Counted from the stretch's first letter, positions 1 through 11,414 are shown. The stretch is 64,000 nucleotides of DNA from Dactylonectria macrodidyma (GCA_020744425.1 JAGMUV010000016.1:1513249-1577248); one strand, 5' to 3'. Numbers and translations: made by a program. The notes: generated by a model from the letters alone, not told the origin.

Positions 1-924
1 ATGGAAATAAGAACCTCTATATATTTTTGGGACTAGCATTTTTAAATTTTCCTGTAAACCTCACCTTACTTAAACCCAGTCGTTGGCAATTGTTAATAGG
101 ATGTGCCGAGAAAGGTGGTGAGACGATTGCGATTGTGGGCTAGTAGTCCCATTAGGAACTGGCTTGAACTTAAGTAATTAGTAATATGTGAAGCGGGATC
201 TCAAGCGAGATCGCAATTAGCGGTGTAACTGTTAGCATTATAATCGTGAGAAAGAAGCATGGGAAGATATGGCCCTCTGAAAGCCAGGCATCATACATGC
301 TGCCGGGATACTCCCTCTAATTTACGCAATTACGGATCTTTTACTAGTAAAAATCTTGTCAACTTGTTATCTAAAAATCGAGATGGTCGTGGATTTACCG
401 TACCCTATTAGAATTAGGAGCTGCACTAGTTAACAAGGCCCTGACGTGCCTCTGAGTAGATGACCTGTGAACCCCCCTTTCGTCATGCATTTGTGTCGAA
501 ATTGATATAAGATCATGAACTTCATCAGCATGGCTTACGTTTGCGATTGTTGTCTCCAATCGAAAAGTTACAAATCATTATGACAGTGGATCCGCGTTAG
601 GTAATTGTGATCCCTAGAAGTCTTAGCGGGCCGTTGTGTCTGTTATACGCATGGACTAGAGTTTGGTAGTTGCTGAAAAGGGTAGCATGGCCTTAAATTA
701 ATAAGCGCTGTGGCACATTCTCTTTGTTCCGACATTCTCTTTGTTTTGAAATCCTTTAACTACAGAGTTTTGCAGTCTCGAATTGCACTTTACCTAGCTT
801 CAAACTCGCGACCATCCAATTCGTCTCATCATTTGAGCTACAATCCCTCCGCAAGAAGCTCTCCCTCCAGAAGAACGGAAATCACATTAGGGGACAGAAA
901 ATACATATTTTTTTCGAGAAGAAA
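1..924. other. Non-coding stretch before the first gene
   Basis: I see no convincing gene here. Reading frames are short and repeatedly stopped, and there is no recognisable transposon end. The last 200 bp are AC- and pyrimidine-rich and probably form the promoter and leader of the gene starting at 925. Confidence 0.5.
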
Positions 925-2358
925 ATGCATATATATGTCAAGGGAGCTAACCCGTGGCTGGACGACTATGTCGAATCCTTCGTTCGACAACATGTGCCGG
1001 ATGCTGTTTTCCATGATAGCATCAAAACTTTCCCTTCACAACCCGACAGTATTTTCCAGCTTTGTGATGGTTGGGAGCTCAACCAGCACTTTGCTGTGCT
1101 GAATAAAGTCGAGGCTGGGCTCATTAATGCTTACCCCAACAGCGATGCCCTAGCACGCAAGGATCATCTCGCCCAGGTGGTGGACTACTGGGTTGCGAAA
1201 AGACCACTGAGCGTCTTAAAAGAAAAGGTACCAGCAACTGTTCGACTGTCATTGGATTATGCCGAGTATGTAGATGATGCCCTCGCCGCGACTGACGACC
1301 TCACCTTACTCTATTCGCTTGAGGATAATGAGGGCAAGGACCCCTCTGAACGCGAGTGGTGGATTCTGAAGCCCGCAATGATAGACTGTGGTGCTGGAAT
1401 CCGCATCTTTAGCACAATGGAAGAGCTTGCAAGCAACCTAGAACTGGCTGCAGATATTGAAGAGAGCGAAGACTCGGAGAAAGATGCCAAACCGTTCACA
1501 ACGATGACACCAAGCGAGTCTGATGATGACTCCGATGGCTTCAGGCCGACCCTGTCGACCCCAGATTCGACATCTCTGGGTGCTTTGATCACCGCCAGTG
1601 AGAAACTGACCCTTAATGAGAACTCAGACAAGCCTGTGGTAGGAGACATGGCCGGGTACCTTTTCACCCATGGGCACTCTCGCATCCCATCGGCTCAAAT
1701 GCGGGAGTTCGTTGCACAGAGATACATCATCTCAATCCCGCCAGTCGAGGGCAGGAAGTGGCACGCTCGAGCATATGTTCTCTCCATCGGGCGACTTAAG
1801 GTGCATGTCTTCCGAGAAATGCTCGCTCTGTTAGCCATCGAGGACTATGAGCGTCCATGGAAGAAACCCAGTCTTCGGTCATACCTCACCAACATGGCAC
1901 TTCAGGGAGAAGATGAGGCTGTGAGCAACCAGTCTAGGAGAGATTTTTGGGAATTGCCAGACGACTTACTCCCCAGTGACTGGAAGACTAGCATTTTTCA
2001 GCAAGCATGCAACATCTCGGCAGAGGTCTTCCAGGCAGCCGCTCACACAATGGCCGACAAGTTCACGCCGCTCGATAAATGTTTTGGGCTTTTTGCTTTA
2101 GACTTTCTTGTGGATACGAATGGGACAGCGTGGCTGCTGGAGGTCAACGAGACACCGGCTTTCTACCAACACGGGTTTGCAGGCTCGTTAGCGGTGCGAC
2201 TGATGGAGTCAGTTGTTTCTGTGGCTATGGAACATCTAAATGTGGACAAGGTCGAGGGAACTTGCCAATCCGAGGCTAGGCAGCGGATGATAGAGGTTCT
2301 GGATGAGACGGATAAACTTGCGAAGAGCAACATCACTGAAATTCTGCCGGAGAAATAA
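925..2358 (+). CDS. Tubulin-tyrosine ligase (TTL) family protein, ATP-grasp fold
   Basis: This is one uninterrupted 477-residue frame without introns. Seen in the sequence: a WWILKP motif near residue 145 followed by a glycine-rich GAGIRIF stretch, FVAQRYI near residue 262, a basic RKWHARAYVLSIG segment near 272, and an LFALDFLVD...WLLEVNE block near 390-410. The last block is the metal/ATP-binding strand pair of ATP-grasp enzymes, with the D and E/N residues intact. In the TTL family these motifs bind ATP-Mg and catalyse ligation of an amino acid to a protein C-terminus. The fungal branch (budding-yeast Pby1 type) has no proven tubulin substrate, so the target is unknown. An acidic, serine-rich insert (about residues 185-235) interrupts the fold, as is common in fungal members. 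The start is the first ATG of the frame, in an AAA-ATG context. It appears intact; its neighbour on the other strand is a pseudogene. Confidence 0.85.
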   Translation: MHIYVKGANPWLDDYVESFVRQHVPDAVFHDSIKTFPSQPDSIFQLCDGWELNQHFAVLNKVEAGLINAYPNSDALARKDHLAQVVDYWVAKRPLSVLKEKVPATVRLSLDYAEYVDDALAATDDLTLLYSLEDNEGKDPSEREWWILKPAMIDCGAGIRIFSTMEELASNLELAADIEESEDSEKDAKPFTTMTPSESDDDSDGFRPTLSTPDSTSLGALITASEKLTLNENSDKPVVGDMAGYLFTHGHSRIPSAQMREFVAQRYIISIPPVEGRKWHARAYVLSIGRLKVHVFREMLALLAIEDYERPWKKPSLRSYLTNMALQGEDEAVSNQSRRDFWELPDDLLPSDWKTSIFQQACNISAEVFQAAAHTMADKFTPLDKCFGLFALDFLVDTNGTAWLLEVNETPAFYQHGFAGSLAVRLMESVVSVAMEHLNVDKVEGTCQSEARQRMIEVLDETDKLAKSNITEILPEK

Positions 2359-2526
2359 TGGTGTACTTGAACATATATGGGCTAGACAAGCCGAGCAGAA
2401 GAGTAAAGGCATGCTGGTGGGGCGTATGGATAACACTCAACTATCTTGAGGGATTAATAGATACAAAACAAAATGCATACATCAGATAGCTCAACTCTCT
2501 CTCTTACCATTCAGGCTACTTGATGC

Positions 2527-3700
2527 CTATGGCTTACGTCCCCACAGCACTCTGATACAGAAATATGAGTGGTTCCTTCGATCCCGAATTTCACGGCGGA
2601 ATTGCGAGATGTACATGTAAAATCTCTCGTGAGACCAGCCTAAAATGCTGGCTACGAATGTCAATAGCCCAGCAGTATCTTGTGTGGCAAACAGCTGCCC
2701 GAACTGACCCATTTCCTTTAACTTCGGATCCTTGGGCCAAGGACTGAGGGGACACTGCGTCACAGTTAGTTTGGGTCCTGACACAATAAAGAGGCACTCT
2801 GACCTTGAAGTTCCACTTTTCAATGTCTACAAAGCCAGCTTCCTCCATGGCCTTTCGCTGTAGATTGTTAGCGATAACGGTAAACGTTCGACTGGTCGTT
2901 TTGGATCCTTCGATGAAGATCTGGTCCCACTGGCCTACTGCCGACTCAGGCGTCACGGTGTTATTATTACTCTTAATGGTTGGCGAAGCTTCGAAGCTTT
3001 CTAAGTAACTACTGCTCCTAAGGGTCTTGTACGCCTGCTTGAAAAGTTCGGTCCAGTTAAGGATTGTGTCCACGAGGTACCGAATATGAACATAATTATA
3101 TAAATCTAGCGTGAATGTCCATTCTTGAGTGCAATCATCAATTTCACTAGGTAAAAAGACATTAGAAAATCATCTTAAAGAGGGATATGTAGACTTATAA
3201 CTTCAAGTTGGGCGGAATCTAAGAAGGCTGGATTGGCGAAATATCGGTACTAATAACTTCGCAACTGGGAAATTCCGCTGAAAAATCACTACGTGTCGTT
3301 GTTAGTACCGAACGCTTTTGTCCACCGTATGTTGCACTTACATTGCCTATATGCCTGATCGCAAAGCTGTTCAGTATGTGATAGATGTGGAAATTCGATA
3401 GTCTACATACCTGTGCCGCAGCTAATGTCGAGCGCTTTCTGAATGTATGAGTTAGCACTATGGTAATCCTGCCTATGTAACCCGTGCTTACTTTGATGTC
3501 TTAGGAAATAGGCGCCAAATATAATTTCCCATTTTGAGCGAGAGTCCACATATGGTGGCGGCACAAGGCATGAGCGTGGACACGGAAATTCAGCGTTGTC
3601 CTTACATTATATCCATTGATTCACCCTGAGCTTCGTCATTAGATCCCCTGTAGATGGATAGTGAGTACATGGGGCTGGTAGATAACTGTTGAATTCATGT
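2527..3700 (-). pseudogene. SAM-dependent methyltransferase (LaeA/UMTA-like) pseudogene
   Basis: The reading frame is broken, but the family signature can be followed in order on the minus strand: NDEA...MDI, RHHMWTL, NGKLYLAPI, then ALDISCGTG (SAM-binding motif I), DFSAEFPSCEVISTDISPIQPS, and [16 protein letters not shown] with a GRKP end. Two plausible introns remain: 3439-3491 (GTAAGC, GCTAAC, CAG) and 3289-3410 (GTATGT, TACTAAC, TAG). Nonsense codons sit at 3501-3503 (TAA after LAPIS) and 3219-3221, where TAG replaces the conserved Trp of the QPSW motif. A frameshift separates the central part from the intact C-terminus near 2750. In this family the enzyme is usually a nuclear or cytosolic regulator or tailoring methyltransferase; the substrate here is unknowable. 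The TGG-to-TAG change is a C-to-T change at a CpA site on the other strand, as RIP would make. Confidence 0.82.
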
Positions 3701-5997
3701 CTACCAGTAAAAAGCATTGCCCCTATCGCTGTGGTATGTGCGTCTTTGGATTGTTCTGTATTATAAAATACTCGATGTAATTGAGGTAGTGGAACTCTGT
3801 GCGTCGGGCCCTAAAGTAGAGTCGACATTGTCGTCATCCACGTCGTCGGCAACTTCGTCAGCTTTGATGATCTGGTCCGGTCCAGGGTCCCGATGTTCAA
3901 ATAGAAGTTAGGCCGCAATCCATAGTCTAATTGTAGATGCTGGCCATTCTGTCCTCGGAGTTGCACAGAACCTAGGCGCCTTGAGCTATACATACATGTT
4001 AATTAGCTCAAAGAAATAGAAGATGAATGTTAATATAATTTGCAAATAGGTGCTTTATTTACTGAGAGTTTTTAATGTCATCTTGATATATTAGTATGTC
4101 GTCTCCTCCGCAACTTTAAAGAATATCGCCAACGTGCTCTCGAGTTCCCTAGTTGCCCGCCCCCGCCCCCTGTCAAGCGCTCTCAATTGCACCCTACCTA
4201 AGACGTATAACACGTCCGTCGACCTAAATTTGATCTACTTGCGCCGTTAGAGCGCGACGAGCCGGGGAGGGCTCGTTCTCGTGCCGCTCTAAGTGATCAC
4301 TTGGATTGGACAGATAACGCTCGCCTACCGTTAGAATGGGGCATCCGTTAAACCCCATCCTCCTAGTGTCTTACTGTGAATTAGCTACGGCAGAAGGTAC
4401 GGGGCTTACTAAGGAATACGCAACAGTCTTCTGAAGCTGGAAGCATGACGAATCTAGGGACTGGTAGAGCCATTGCGCTGGCACTGCCTCAGGCGAGAGA
4501 TGAAAGCTACCTGTCCCCTGTGTCCTGTGATCTGGCGTGCATAAGTGCAGCCTTCAGAAGCAGTACTACTCACATGCGGCATTACCTCGGAGGCCCTACA
4601 CCTATAGCGACAGGGCGGGGCTGTCGTCACCAGTACCTAAATCGCTGCCTTACAGCGGGTACCACCAATACCGCAGGCAGTGTGGATAGGAGGCTAGTCC
4701 CAATGTCAGCCATACCGATCTCAGTGTTGTGGTTGAGGCCCACAAACCAGTAGCAAGCAAGAGTGGGAGAAGTGGTCCTACTCCCAAGCCAGGAAGCAGA
4801 GATGGTGGGGCTGGTCCCCTTTCGAATTTGGGACAAGTCTTACTGCTCTCCAAAGTCAAAGGCGTTGCAGTGAGATTGGTTTACATATAAAGCTATCAGA
4901 GGTCAATGTAGGGTTCGGGTTTAGAGGTGTGCAAGTGTGGGACTTAGTGAAATTAAAAGTAAGTTCAAATTAGAAAAGAGGGAGGCGCCACCGCCACCAC
5001 TCTCTTCCCAGTCTCATTAAAGAAGACTGGCCCATATATAGCGGCTAGTGCTGTAATAGCCGCGCCTGGTCATCCCGCTGACGGGTAACAGGCTCGACAC
5101 AATGCGCCGTTGAGCCGATGATATGCTGGATGAACTAGATGGAAGTGGTAGTTGCATGGGAACTTAGCTCGGACTACCTGCGTTGATGTCCTGTGGGACG
5201 TGCTTTGACGCAAACTACTGTAGGGGTGACTACGGGTAGAAAGTGCCTTTTGGAGGTACTGAGCACGTATGCGGCTCCGATCCAAGAGGCCTTGCAGATA
5301 GTATGAGTGAGGTCCAATGCGGCAGCATTTGTAGATAGTTTAGCTCAGCACGTCCTGTGCCCCAATAGGGGACTTTCACGGGCCTCATGGCCCCTCGGAC
5401 GAAAAATATACATATATATATTCTTTCCGTGCAACATCAACACCGATGGTGCTGCATGATCCGTCGTTTCCGTGTGTCCCATTTTCTCTAATGTTCAGAT
5501 TTCGTATGGCTGTGAGGCTGGTCGGGAATAATAACTGATCAAGCATCACAGGGTTCATGCGGCGCAAAGCAACCCAAGCAGTACCCGGACCTCTCCACAA
5601 CCCGACACCCGCCGTAGGTAATCTACGCGAGCCCGACACCCTCGAGAGCAAGGCACATCACGTAGTATAGACTGGAGCCACACACATGACTAGCGGCGAG
5701 ACGGTCGTTCGGTTTGATGCAGGGGTCTGATGTAATAGAATGATGATAAGGATGGATCCCGCCAAGTAGGAAATAGTCAATTGGGTCAGCTAAGAAGCCT
5801 CTCTCACTGTATTCTCTGTGTGTTGTGTGTTCCAAGTGATCAGCTAGTCGGGTGAGGGATTTCCGAGTTACCCGCCCGATCCCGGGTTGCGTAACTAGCT
5901 TGCATGTCAACTCACCGAGAATGTCTCCTCTGTAGTACGTGGTTATCGTAGTGACTGGATTGCGTCCCCTCTGAAAGGATGACAATTCTGGTGCCTA
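3701..5997. other. Intergenic, no gene recognised
   Basis: Only short, unrelated reading frames occur here, none with a recognisable domain. I see no transposon ends, tRNA or tandem array. A GC-rich patch lies near 4140-4280, and AT-rich sequence surrounds it. Confidence 0.45.
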
Positions 5998-6210
5998 ATG
6001 TCTATAATTCCGTACTGTGTTATGACTCATAGCCTACATGGGTTCATTGGCGCCAACCACAGACTGTGTGTCTACTACATTTGGTTTATATTTAGTGGAA
6101 TTTCTAATACCTGTACTGTTCTATGCTCGAATCAATCAGAGACTTATATAAAGGTTGCTGTAGCATCTCAACATGTCTACTGTTTTCGCCTAGCCTGCAG
6201 AGGTCCTAAC

Positions 6211-6777
6211 ATGACAACTTCCAAACAACATATCGAGCCATGCGGATATTCAAGCCTGGCTGTCCAAAAAGGCGGGCTGCATTGGCCTATGACACTACAA
6301 GCTTTTGGTCTCCTTTGGGTATGGCGTACCTACGCTAAATTAAAGAGCCGTTTCACGCAAAAGGAGGCTGTCAACTATCTGCTGGAAGACATCTCCTGGA
6401 ATATCAAAGAAGAACCTTCGGAGGCTAGAAGATTGAACGAAGAGGGTTACCCCGGAGAACATGTGGACTTGACAGAAACCTTGTTTCAAGGTGATATCTC
6501 CTTACGTGTATACGATCGCTATGGTGAAAGAACAGCGATCGTTCCGGCAAGCGGGCGGACGGTTGGCCAAATTTTGAACACAATCCATGATTTTTACCGC
6601 AACGCTGAAGATACATACGCGAAAACACACGAAATGGACTGGAGATTAAGAGATGATTCTGAAGAAAGTGAAGAGAATCTCGAAGAATTTGGGTGGAATG
6701 TTGGTTGTACGATTGATTTCTTGGGAATAGCATCAACTGCTAGCAGCCCATATTGGGAAGTGCTTTTTGAAACGTAG
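6211..6777 (+). CDS. Orphan hypothetical protein
   Basis: The open frame actually runs from 5998, but the first 70 codons look like non-coding sequence. The ATG at 6211 (MTTSKQ...) begins a better-looking 188-residue protein. It has a hydrophobic patch (LQAFGLLWVW), then a mixed alpha/beta stretch (ISLRVYDRYG, RTVGQILNTIHDFY) and a very acidic segment (RDDSEESEENLEEF) before a short C-terminal tail. I do not recognise the family. The pattern of a short beta strand, VGxIL, and an aromatic end resembles small fungal orphan domains, but that is only an impression. It stands alone, far from other genes, so expression and reality are uncertain. Confidence 0.4.
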   Translation: MTTSKQHIEPCGYSSLAVQKGGLHWPMTLQAFGLLWVWRTYAKLKSRFTQKEAVNYLLEDISWNIKEEPSEARRLNEEGYPGEHVDLTETLFQGDISLRVYDRYGERTAIVPASGRTVGQILNTIHDFYRNAEDTYAKTHEMDWRLRDDSEESEENLEEFGWNVGCTIDFLGIASTASSPYWEVLFET

Positions 6778-8297
6778 TAGAACTACGCCTATGGTGGAGC
6801 GGACAGCAAAGCAGATATGTATATTATGACATTTTAGCCGAGATATGAACGCTACAAGAAAGAATAGACAATGAAAATATGCATGTAGGGCAATGACTGT
6901 TTCCACTGAACTACTTTTCTAATTCGCCTTAAGCTAGCGATTAATTAAGAGTCTCGGCAAGAGGTTAATGCGCCGAAGAGCTCTTATAAGGCTGAGGAGT
7001 TTATCAACCATCTTAAATAAACCCTTGTGGACGTGATTCCACGTTAAGGCGCCGGGTTTACAATTTGTGAGCTAGAATGTTGAAATGAGCATGTTATGTT
7101 GATTGAAGAAAAAAGACTAGCGCTAGCTATGGACAAGAAGGCATCTGCATCCTAGCCACCAATGGATCGGAATAGCCATTAGTCCGCTAAACCACGGATC
7201 TCAACATAGAACGCGGCCCGACTCCATTCCCACTTAAGCAGAAACGACTGCCAGATGTTTATTTACTAGGCAATTAATCAGTTGCTGTCGCATCCTGGTA
7301 TTAATATCACTTTCCGAGGTCATCCTGCCTGTCAGGATCATCAGGATCATCAGGATCAAGTGTGAAAGGCCTCTAGCGAGTTGATTCAACTAACTAGTCC
7401 CTATGCTGTTTACTTTCAAGATGAATAATAGAAAGAATCTAAATACAAACTGGGTGCGTGAAGACGCGTTATATCTTCTTTAATATAGAAGATTCGAGAA
7501 TCAACTCGATGGCGCCGTGGAGAAGAATTCGGGCTTGGCGGCAGAGCCGCCAGCCAAGTGGGCCTGACCCGTTACATCCACTTGATGTCGATGCGTCATC
7601 CAGACCCCTCGCTTTCAGCCTCACTTCCACCGGAACGAGTTGCCAAAGCTCCGACTTTGCTCATCGAATGGCTGAAGTAGCACACCGGATGCTTTTTGCG
7701 TTCGTTGTTAAGGTGTATTGGGCTTCCGCACTAGGCTCCATACCTGGTGACCTTTTCCTCACACCAATTTTCTATTGCTTGAGCAGTGGTTGTGTACGGT
7801 TGAAGTTGACTATTTCTTGAACATCACGATCGCCATAACAAAACGGGCTCACTACCGAGTCTAGCCGACCAGTTCCGTCGATGGGATGCGCGCAATCGCG
7901 AAAGCGTAGCGCTTGCCGGTCTGGGAATCCGTACATCGGCGGAAATGATGGAGTCTGGACGAACGTCTCTGGTCGCAGGTCGGGGGTTTTAGATGGTGGC
8001 TGATATTGCTAAGGAGTCAAGAAACGAAATTTTTAAACAACGGAAACGGGCGAGGACAGTGAACTCGTTTGGCCAAGTCGCCAGCAAGGCCGAGGATGCA
8101 GTGGAGGACGATGCTTCTTCTGCGGGGCCTAGTTAGCAGCCGGGGAGGAAGAGAGCGGGTTCTGACTACATTAATCAGCCAGCACTAAAGCGTAAGAGGG
8201 CCGCGGTCCACCTCCACAGCCTCCTCTGGCTCCAGAAAAACATGCACCTAAGTTCCGTCGTAAAAAATATTAGAAGGGAGGATCAAGCTACATACTA
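6778..8297. other. Intergenic with a coding-like relic and a short tandem repeat
   Basis: A small direct repeat of the word CAGGATCAT lies near 7335-7360. Between about 8011 and 8210 on the plus strand a lysine/arginine-rich frame (for example NSFGQVASKAEDAVEDD, then a TAG, then GRKRAGSDYINQPALKRKR) looks like the tail of a dead protein gene, possibly of transposon origin. I cannot assign it. The rest shows nothing. Confidence 0.35.
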
Positions 8298-9681
8298 CAG
8301 TGGGGGCGAAAAAGTTACGACACATCCGGGGTCAACCCGGTGTACCTCTACCTCCACCACATGAAGCCCTCATCTTCAACCCCTTATTACGCGCCCAAAT
8401 AAATGCCAATTAAATATCGATGTATATCAATCTGTAGCATTTTGAATGGAGTTCTCAATGGTGTCTTTAATATTTCGTGTACCACCTGCGTGACCGCACA
8501 ACAGTCTGCATCCTGCGCTTCATTGAAAAGATCAGGTTCGACAGCACCTCCGGCTCAATCTCTTGCCATAGCTCGATCGCGGCCTCTGTGAGCCTCAATT
8601 TTGATTCCTCGTTTTTTGGCATGTAAGTAAGTTCAGGATATCGCTCACAGACCCTTGTTTTGAGTATTGCCCATAAGTTTTCTATGGGGTTGAGATCCGG
8701 GCTGTAGGGCGGCCATGCGACTACCTCCGCCCTCCGGTTCTCACACCATTCCAGGAGCCAGCTTCTCATCAAACGTGACGTGTAAAGGCTCGAATTATCG
8801 TGCTGAAATATGCTGTTTCTGGTCACTCTTCGAGGGAGGTATTGCTGCAAGCATTCAAGCAGAACTCGCGCTGTAACGCCGCCGCGTTCGGATTCTGGAT
8901 CCCCGTAAAGAGGGCACATTGGAAGCCGTCTGACTGAGTTAAAGGCACTGAAGAACATCTGTGAATGCTTTGTTGGTGTGACACGGGTCTGTACGTTCTT
9001 TCTGAATAGTCTCTCGTGCTGGGGACTGTCAGAAAAGTCGCAATTGCACTGAGAAAACGCACCGGCTTGCAGAAACACCGAGTGCGTCTCTGGCCTTCAC
9101 CTCGAGCCACAGCAACTTCGTTAGAAAAGGTCCATTTCTCCCAAAAGTCAGTTGACATATGAACATATCGCCTTGCAAAGTGTAGGCGTTTTCTGGCTGT
9201 TTCCTCACTAAGCAGCGGTCTGAGATGTGACTTATAGTGCATAATTCCTTCCTTTCGAAGGAATATGACTAAAGTCTGCTTGCAGCAGTTCAAATTGGCC
9301 TTTTCGATCAATTCCTGTATCTGGATATGAGAGTCTTGACCTATTATTCGCATTATCTGTCTTTTTCCCCGGTCTCCTATCTTGCGCGGCCGGCCGGGCT
9401 TAGGTTGATCTTGACCACTCTGTTGATCGCGGTACCGTCTGACGATGCCGTAAATCGCATGCCGACTCACCCCCTCGTCGCGTGCGATCCTGACAGCGGA
9501 AACGCCCGGGCTATACCTCCAAACAATCCTCGTCCTCGTATGAGGAGAATGATGTATTTGCGACACCATTCTGACTTGAATTGGTCGTGCAACGAGGCGT
9601 TGAAGTTGATGATGATTTTGGTAAAGGTATCACGGAAAGCGGGGTACGGAAAAATGTGTCGTAATCTTTTCAGCCCCACTG
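8298..9681 (-). mobile_element. Tc1-like DNA transposon, family A, inactive copy
   Basis: The element is bounded by inverted repeats of about 28 bp. The left end starts CAGTGGGGGCGAAAAAGTTA and the right end, reverse-complemented, starts CAGTGGGGCTGAAAAGATTA. They match at 24 of 28 positions and both end in ACGACACAT. TA flanks each side (8296-8297 and 9682-9683), the Tc1 target duplication. The length is 1384 bp, close to the 1392 bp calculated for the related copy at 29750-35052 once its inserts are removed. The transposase inside runs on the minus strand and is frameshifted. Confidence 0.92.
8467..9569 (-). pseudogene. Tc1-like transposase (frameshifted, DD38E-type)
   Basis: The N-terminal part (9569 to about 8990) has an HTH region (VSAVRIARDEGVSRHAIYGI) and a GRPRK hinge. 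The C-terminal part is in another frame and ends WYTKY at 8467. The catalytic triad is visible: the first Asp has become Asn (FSNEV, against FSDEV in the sister copy), the second is HDNSS, and the Glu is in SPDLNPIENLW. Second Asp and Glu are separated by 38 residues, longer than the 34 of classical Tc1 enzymes. The frameshift lies around 8950-9070. With both the frameshift and the D-to-N change this enzyme should be dead. In the family the protein binds the inverted repeats and cuts and pastes the element into TA sites. Confidence 0.9.
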
Positions 9682-10161
9682 TAGTACTGTTGAAATCTGC
9701 AAAATAGGAGCTCCATACAGATTGCATGGATTAATGTGCGCTATAGCCACCAACAAGTACATAGAGAGTATCTTTGCTAAGGCAAGTTCGCCCAACGACC
9801 GAGGTAAGCTATCCATAAATACATTCTAATACGTGCAGTAGGACCTCGACATAGAGGCATCTGTAGGAGTGCGGGCAGGCAGGTCAATACCTCTCCCTAT
9901 ATCGCCAACGTAACTGCTCAGGGCGGCTGTTGCTGTCTCTGCTGCCTCTAACAGCCGCAGCCGTTGCTTGCCTAGCCGTACGCCCTTCCAAGCCTGGCAT
10001 GCTGACGGGTTCTTATTTCAGACCCAATTGTGCTGTGAGGCAGGCGTAAACTCATCCCCAACCCGAAACCTTTTGCGTGCGTGACTTGCGGGTGCGTACG
10101 CCGCCATGAGGTCATCAACAACGCATTGCCACCAACCCTGCTAGTAAGCCTCTAGCTTCCA
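9682..10161. other. Flank and possible tail of the piggyBac remnant
   Basis: No open gene. On the minus strand, scattered Cys-containing and Arg-rich peptides around 9900-10100 could be the decayed zinc-finger tail of the piggyBac-like protein next door, but stops prevent a firm call. Confidence 0.3.
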
Positions 10162-10503
10162 CTATAACTTCCCTCGCCTCTGTAAAATGAAGCTATTCAC
10201 AAGGGCTATTTCTAATAGAAAGTCCCAAGCGAGAGCCTTCCAGCCGCCCCTACATACCGGTACACGGCAGTTAGGGCTCCAATAAGACCGTAGTTGGTCG
10301 CCGCGGTCTACGGCGTTCATCTCGAGGTTGTAAGCAGCAGCGATAGACGGGATAGGAAACAGCTTGACGTGGCCGTCACCAAAGGAACGCTGTATCGGCC
10401 GTGACTTCATTTCGTTCCCTGTCGGTCTCTTCCTCTTGCAGTCAGTGCGTTTATAGCTGCGGAACACAGTTGACAGGAATAGCACGAGGCGTTGTCTTTC
10501 CAT
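10162..10503 (-). pseudogene. piggyBac-like transposase fragment (DDE_Tnp_1_7 type)
   Basis: A 113-codon piece carries the late catalytic-domain signature of piggyBac-like transposases: KLFPIPSIAAAYNLEMNAVD, RGDQLRSYW, and then GGWKALAWDFLLEIALVNSF, which aligns with the family pattern N-x-x-M-x-x-VDRxDQLRSYY followed by a Trp/Lys helix and an LxxIALVN helix. The third catalytic Asp equivalent (VDRGDQ) is present. The N-terminal half of a normal enzyme (500 or more residues) is missing, and no inverted repeats or TTAA duplications could be tied to it. It is a relic on the minus strand. Confidence 0.75.
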
Positions 10504-10826
10504 ACGATCTGATTGACCTAGCGGAAGACAAGCTAGTAAGAGAAACTTCCACTGCGACCTACTAAATCACCAGTATATTACTTACATGAAGGAGAATTAA
10601 ATCATGTTGCTATACTATCACTAGCCATAGTGATTGAACTTACCGCTGACGACAAGCTCCATAGACAGTGAGAAATCAGGCACCAGTGAATAGATTTACG
10701 TGAGTATTGCTATCACATGACCTAGCCCCAGTTTTACTACTGAGGGTATAAATAGAGCCATCCCTTCTGGCCTACCTTGCCCCTTTTATCTGTTCTTAAC
10801 TTCATGTGGCCACTGCATTTTAAACC
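10504..10826. other. Intergenic with TATA-type promoter
   Basis: A good TATA sequence, TATAAATAG, lies at 10747-10755, about 70-80 bp before the ATG at 10827, with a pyrimidine-rich stretch between them. Otherwise nothing is recognised. Confidence 0.35.
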
Positions 10827-11414
10827 ATGTCAAGGCATATGCCAGGGCAAACCAAAAGGTATGAACATAACCTATTTACACCATCTTGTCATAACCAGAT
10901 GTCTAGCGTTCTTCAAAGCTTCTTAGATCCGGGCAAACTCGTTGATAGTAATGATGCGTACGGCCGAAGCCAGAACAAAAAGCCACCTCAAAATCGGCCG
11001 AAAGCACATGTGTCTCCTGAGTCTGGTATCCTATCGCAAAGGAAATTCGATGAAATAAATCCATCCTCGAACGCGATAACAATTCCTTCACATCAGCCTG
11101 GCTCGTCCCAACACCATCGGTCCGCACGGTTTTCACACGATGAAATACCAGTGACTTCAAGTCGTCTACCCACTCAATTACGAGATGCCTCGTGCCATCG
11201 CCACTACCGGAATAGGGAGTCGCTTACCTCTAGTCACCATACCTCCACGACCCCCACGCCCTTCCAAAGACGTGGTATAACTAAGTCATCCTCATCCTCA
11301 GCAAAGTCTCAGCGCGTAACGGCTCAGGTCTGCGATGTTAGAGTAGGGAGCAGTCATCGTTGCCACATTAAAATTGTGTGTCAGAGTGGTTCAATACGTA
11401 TTACTTTGAGGTAA
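10827..11414 (+). CDS. Low-complexity hypothetical protein
   Basis: A 195-codon ATG frame follows a TATA-like box by about 75 bp. The product is rich in Ser, His, Thr, Gln, Arg and Pro (for example SSQHHRSARF, TSSHHTSTTPTPFQRRG, SSSSSAK), lacks any hydrophobic core until the last 35 residues, and would be largely disordered and basic. No domain or signal peptide is visible. It could be a real disordered nuclear protein or a chance frame; the TATA box is the only support beyond length. Confidence 0.25.
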   Translation: MSRHMPGQTKRYEHNLFTPSCHNQMSSVLQSFLDPGKLVDSNDAYGRSQNKKPPQNRPKAHVSPESGILSQRKFDEINPSSNAITIPSHQPGSSQHHRSARFSHDEIPVTSSRLPTQLRDASCHRHYRNRESLTSSHHTSTTPTPFQRRGITKSSSSSAKSQRVTAQVCDVRVGSSHRCHIKIVCQSGSIRITLR

